Origin: Zerene cesonia
Taxonomy: Eukaryota; Arthropoda; Insecta; Lepidoptera; Pieridae
DNA length: 64,000 bases
Direction: 5' to 3'
Assembly (NCBI RefSeq): GCF_012273895.1
Contig: NC_052115.1
Location: 1,612,001 to 1,676,000, forward strand
A program made the translations under genes and the position numbers. Shown here piece after piece: positions 61,201 to 64,000 of the stretch. Position 1 is the first letter of the stretch, and each line of letters starts with the position of its first letter. The notes beneath the pieces were generated by a model. The model saw only the letters and a list, made by a program, of their open reading frames with translations. It searched no databases and was not told where the DNA came from.

Positions 61201-63691
61201 TGCGAGTTCCAGTTGTAAATTCTTGGATGTAACCTTAAAAGTTTCCACAGCTCTCCCCGTATTTTCTGTGTACAGTTGAATGAGCACAGTCCTGGCTTCC
61301 TCGTATTTGTGCCGAGTTACCAAATATTTGGGACTTTCCGGAATAAATGCATAAAAAACCGTTGCGAACAGCGACCAAGATGATACAATCAAGAGATAAA
61401 AGTTCCAAGTGTGGAGAACTGCAAATAAAAGTTATATCATCTTGTTAACGTTTCGTAAACATACAGTTTATTTTGATGACAGGAAATAGTTTTTTATTCT
61501 ATTTCAATATTCCTTAATGCATCGTTTTAAAAGCTTTTAGTACGTTTTGCATAAAATATGATACTTAATTGAACTTTGCTGTTGCTGCAATATTGCATAA
61601 AAACAAGTCTAAAATTACCCTTCTTTGAAGGTTATCGATGTTAATTAAAATTAATTACAAACCACATTAATACTCCGTTTTAATCTTTTTTCTTTAGCAT
61701 TTAGAGTTAGATTCACTAGTCAAACAAATTATTTTATTGTCTATTCGTTATTCGTTCACTCTATGCGACTTCGATTGAACAGAAAAAATTTAATCCATTT
61801 TAATCTTACTGCTATAAAATTACAAATCAAAATGAAATTACCAAACACTCCGTTGAAATACGAATCTGTCCAATCGTTGGTTAGTATACCCCAACTAACA
61901 AACGCAAGAACAACTTGTCCAATAGCCACAAAAGAGGATTGAACCAGCATAATCCGGTCCCTGATCCCTGTGTGGCACAACTCAGACGAAAGCGCCAAAA
62001 GTGGACTAAATGACATGGCGAATCTGAAAATTGCAATATAAATGTCATGTTTTTCAAAATGGTTACAGCAATGTAATTAATGTTTCGTAATAATCCCCGT
62101 CTACGGAGAGCTATTTTATTTTTCTTCACAATATTTTGGGGAGCGTCAGTTGGTGTAATTTAAATAAGTATATAATCTTTAACCATTGATCCCAAGACCA
62201 AAGAAGATTCTTAATACAAATGTTTTTTTTTTTTTTTCTTTTGTTTTTGATACTCATTAAATTTGTAGGTTTTCAAACACTTGACGTAATTAGTAGCTTG
62301 CTTATTAAAATAGCATTAAATTCAAACATCAAAATAAGTTTATTCTTAACGAAGATGTCTAATTGTGTTGCACTAAATATAAAGTTAAAACCGAATCGTT
62401 AATAATTGCAACGACAGCCATTTTTGCGAACGGTATACTGTATTTACTATTGTTGACACGATTCTCTCGCAAAGCCAATATCAAAAAGCCTTTGATCTAC
62501 TAACGAATTTTAGCAATCATAAAGCTTTTGATCAACGAAATAATTAATGAAACAAAACAATTGCCTTTGTATCGGCGCAGACAATTACCTCAAATTGTTC
62601 ATGATTGATGGAATCAATTATTTTTCACAATGATTTAATTGCAATGTAATTAAAAATGTTTGCCATTTCGTGATAAGTGAGCTTGTTATTATAAAAGACT
62701 AGCTGCGCCCCGTAGTTTCATCCGCGTAAGTTCGTATCCCGTAGAAATATCGGGATAAAAAGTTGCCTATATGTTATTCCAGGTGTCTAGCTGTCTACGT
62801 AGCAAGTTTCATTGCAATCGGTTCAGTAGTTTTTGCGTGAAAGAGCAACAAACACACACACACATCCTTACAAACTTTCGCATTTATAATATTAGTAGAA
62901 TACTTATATTTTGAAGCATTCAAATCATTACATAGTATAGAGCATGTCCCTTCCCGCGTCTTACCCTATGCATATATCTTTAAAAGTACATATTACGAAT
63001 TTTGATGGGGTTTTTTTTACTAGATAGAGAGATTTAAGAGGAAAGTGTAAATTATGTATGAACATTAACTATTCCAAATTTAACCCGTGCGAAGCGCCGG
63101 GCAAAAGTAGTGTTTTATAAATTAAAAATATTTAAAGAGTATGAAAAATCATCATGAGGCAGGATTCAAACCCGCGTCTTTCGCCGTAACTTGGTAACAC
63201 TTGACCACACGGACAGAACTCCGTGATCAGGACTCAGTAATCGATTTTTTTGTACTTCCGATTTCATGCACACTTATACTTTTAAAACTAGATGCTCGTC
63301 CCGGCTCAAACCGGATATCAAGAGTCCTGTATTATCCCAAGGGAGAAATTAATCGGGAAAAAAGTATCCTATCACCCAAATCCGCTCATACCCTGTCTTC
63401 ATACCAAATTTCATCAAAATCCGTTCAGCAGTTTCATCGTGATTGACGGAAAAACATCCAAACAAACAAACTTTCACATTTATAATATTCTTACATTATA
63501 ACTTATAAACAGTATGAAAAATACTTGCAGAAAACCTTCGAAAAATTTCGACGTCACCAAAATATTGTATGTTTGACTGAGAGCTGAGGTAATGGAAAAT
63601 ATAAAGAGGCCTCCAAAACCAATCAGTAAAAACTTCTTCCGTCCAAAAGTATCCGTTAGAAACCCGGCCACCAAGCACGAAGCTATCATTC
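58167..63691 (-). CDS. SV2/SVOP-like MFS transporter, gene B (partial, exons 3-10)
   Basis: Joined exons: 63529-63691, 61842-62023, 61234-61418, 60855-61027, 60329-60479, 58997-59271, 58415-58542, 58167-58219, ending TGA. They give 435 residues after the first split codon. Exons 1-2 (about 90 residues by analogy with gene A) should lie beyond position 64000. Motifs: GFLTDTFGRKK, PESPKYL, a loop with two cysteines and one NIT sequon, NKLGKK, and C-terminus LALFLPAKNKNDT. Same family, orientation and intron phases as gene A, about two thirds identical over exons 3, 4 and 8 by hand count. Exon 6 is one codon longer, exon 7 two shorter and exon 10 three longer. Introns 3 and 8 need GC donors (63528-63527 and 58996-58995) to keep frame. 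No stop or frameshift is seen, so it is probably functional. A minus-strand AATAAA (57983-57978) could end the transcript. Confidence 0.87.
58415..58542 (-). CDS. Gene B exon 9 (TM11-12 region)
   Basis: 128 nt, SLAMSFIMMAGRTGTLFGNV to LAGLLF + G. Acceptor ttacag, donor GTACGT. Confidence 0.9.
58579..58650 (+). mobile_element. LINE reverse transcriptase remnant in gene B intron 8
   Basis: The frame from 58579 reads YGVPQGSLMGQCYF, stop, FILINQI. It matches the conserved non-LTR reverse transcriptase block (GVPQGS-x-LGP-x-LF...YINDI), with an in-frame stop. Only about 24 codons survive, antisense to the gene. Confidence 0.7.
58997..59271 (-). CDS. Gene B exon 8 (TM8-10 region)
   Basis: 275 nt, VRSGTETYLNSVILGFICIL to FPTSG + AG. 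Acceptor cccag. The donor reads AG|GCGAGT: a GC donor. The alternative GT four bases on would break the frame. Confidence 0.88.
59771..59990 (+). mobile_element. LINE 3' end in gene B intron 7
   Basis: 'ccctggtagagatcgctacc', 'gcgttaggaccgcctttt', then 'tgtacaataaagtattataa' and an A/T-rich tail, the same tail type as 34085-34205. No coding part. Confidence 0.65.
60115..60250 (-). repeat. Helitron-like repeat (subfamily H3) in gene B intron 7
   Basis: 'actagcgacccgccccggca' and 'aaccttcctcttgaatcact' as in 1881-2045. Confidence 0.55.
60329..60479 (-). CDS. Gene B exon 7 (loop)
   Basis: 151 nt, YNVLRLWFPQLSAIVEHYRH, then DDSEDFCYML and TNITTTCVP. Acceptor ttacag, donor GTGAGT. Two codons shorter than in gene A. 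Confidence 0.9.
60855..61027 (-). CDS. Gene B exon 6 (central loop and TM7)
   Basis: 173 nt, YANLWKDKTKQVFEIEESKM, then LLLYLLFFCSINFFTMQ. Acceptor ttacag, donor CA|GTAAGT. Confidence 0.9.
61234..61418 (-). CDS. Gene B exon 5 (TM6 and PESPK motif)
   Basis: 185 nt, LHTWNFYLLIVSSWSLFAT, then FIPESPKYL and ENTGRAVETFK. Acceptor tttgcag. The donor AAG|GTTACA is weak. The frame stays open 41 more codons, so a longer exon form is possible, but the equal length in gene A favours this end. Confidence 0.85.
61842..62023 (-). CDS. Gene B exon 4 (TM4-5)
   Basis: 182 nt, FAMSFSPLLALSSELC, then TGIRDRIMLVQSSFVAIGQ. Acceptor tttcag, donor GTAATT. Confidence 0.9.
62699..62900 (-). mobile_element. Lep1-type Helitron in gene B intron 3
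   Basis: CTAGCTGCGCCCCG end and 'tataatattagtaga' end both present; a (CA)n run inside at about 62852-62863. Confidence 0.8.
62926..63112 (+). repeat. Helitron-like repeat (subfamily H3) in gene B intron 3
   Basis: 'catgtcccttcccgcgtctt' near the start and 'cgtgcgaagcgccgggcaaa' at the end. Confidence 0.55.
63140..63290 (-). repeat. tRNA-containing repeat in gene B intron 3
   Basis: The minus strand has a box B-like 'gggtttgaatcctgcctc', and 'actcagtaatcga' matches the flank at about 2238-2250. The internal part is longer than at 2158-2232. Confidence 0.5.
63287..63490 (-). repeat. Helitron-like repeat (subfamily H6) in gene B intron 3
   Basis: 'actagatgctcgtcccggct' to 'actttcacatttataatatt', sister to 36897-37108. 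It ends about 38 bp from the GC donor of exon 3. Confidence 0.65.
63529..63691 (-). CDS. Gene B exon 3 (TM2-4, MFS motif A)
   Basis: 163 nt, GMIASCLVAGFLTDTFGRKK, then TM3 and KFFEGF + CT. Acceptor ttcacag. The donor reads CT|GCAAGT: a GC donor at the place where gene A has CT|GTAAGT. Confidence 0.88.
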
Positions 63692-64000
63692 CTGTGAATA
63701 AGTTATTAAATAAGTGTCGTAACTTCAAATATTATAGTTTTTTAGAAAATCGCATTATGCCTTGTTAAAATTATTCCTTTTTTGGAGAGGGTACTTACTT
63801 AAAGATTTTAGATGAGCGAATATTAGTAAATATATAGAGAAGAATTTATGTAATCGGTCCAGTAGTTCCTGATATTAGCGCGAAAAATCAAACAAACTCT
63901 CAACATGTATTATTTGTATAGATACATACATATTGTGCGGATAGAACTCAATTACTTTAATGAGTGAAATATTCAAATATTTATTCATATTATTGTAGAT

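Noticed and set aside
61108..61233. Extension of gene B exon 5 by up to 41 codons
   Set aside because: Gene A ends this exon at the same codon with equal length; extension would need another donor in phase, and none looks better.

Overview
The window looks like nuclear DNA of a moth or butterfly (Lepidoptera). It is AT-rich and intron-bearing. It is packed with repeats typical of that order: many short non-autonomous Helitrons of the Lep1 type (start TCCTACTAATATT, end hairpin + GCAGCTAG), tRNA-derived SINEs with a GATGATG tail, and LINE 3' ends. There is no operon structure or ribosome-binding signal. Three runs of N (12941-13940, 27491-28490, 47669-48668) are each exactly 1000 bases, so they are scaffold gaps of unknown true size.

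Layout. Positions 1 to about 44500 hold no protein-coding gene that I can support. This part is a mosaic of Helitron, SINE, MITE-like and LINE remnants separated by unrecognised AT-rich sequence. A truncated LINE reverse transcriptase fragment abuts the second gap at 27401-27490, and a plausible LINE 3' tail lies on the far side of that gap.

The right third (44541 to the window end) holds two head-to-tail paralogues on the minus strand, both of the SV2/SVOP-like branch of the major facilitator superfamily (MFS). Gene A is complete: I reconstruct ten coding exons (55865 down to 44541) that join in frame to 523 codons plus stop. Gene B lies upstream of A, with eight exons (63691 down to 58167); its first two exons should lie beyond the right edge. 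Six of the eight shared exons have the same length in both genes, all intron phases match, and the proteins are about two thirds identical by hand alignment. This is a tandem duplication that kept its exon structure. Both carry the MFS loop 2-3 motif (GFLTDTFGRK), the sugar-porter-like PESPK motif after TM6, a Cys-containing loop after TM7 and a short C-terminus.

Most notable points: gene B appears to use two GC-AG introns where gene A uses GT-AG; the two genes share a short sequence element about 0.5-0.6 kb beyond each stop; several perfect inverted repeats occur (arms of 10-25 bp), three of them within 1.6 kb; and a MITE-like repeat with inverted ends encloses a tRNA-like sequence. I found no sign of a new defence, toxin or viral system.
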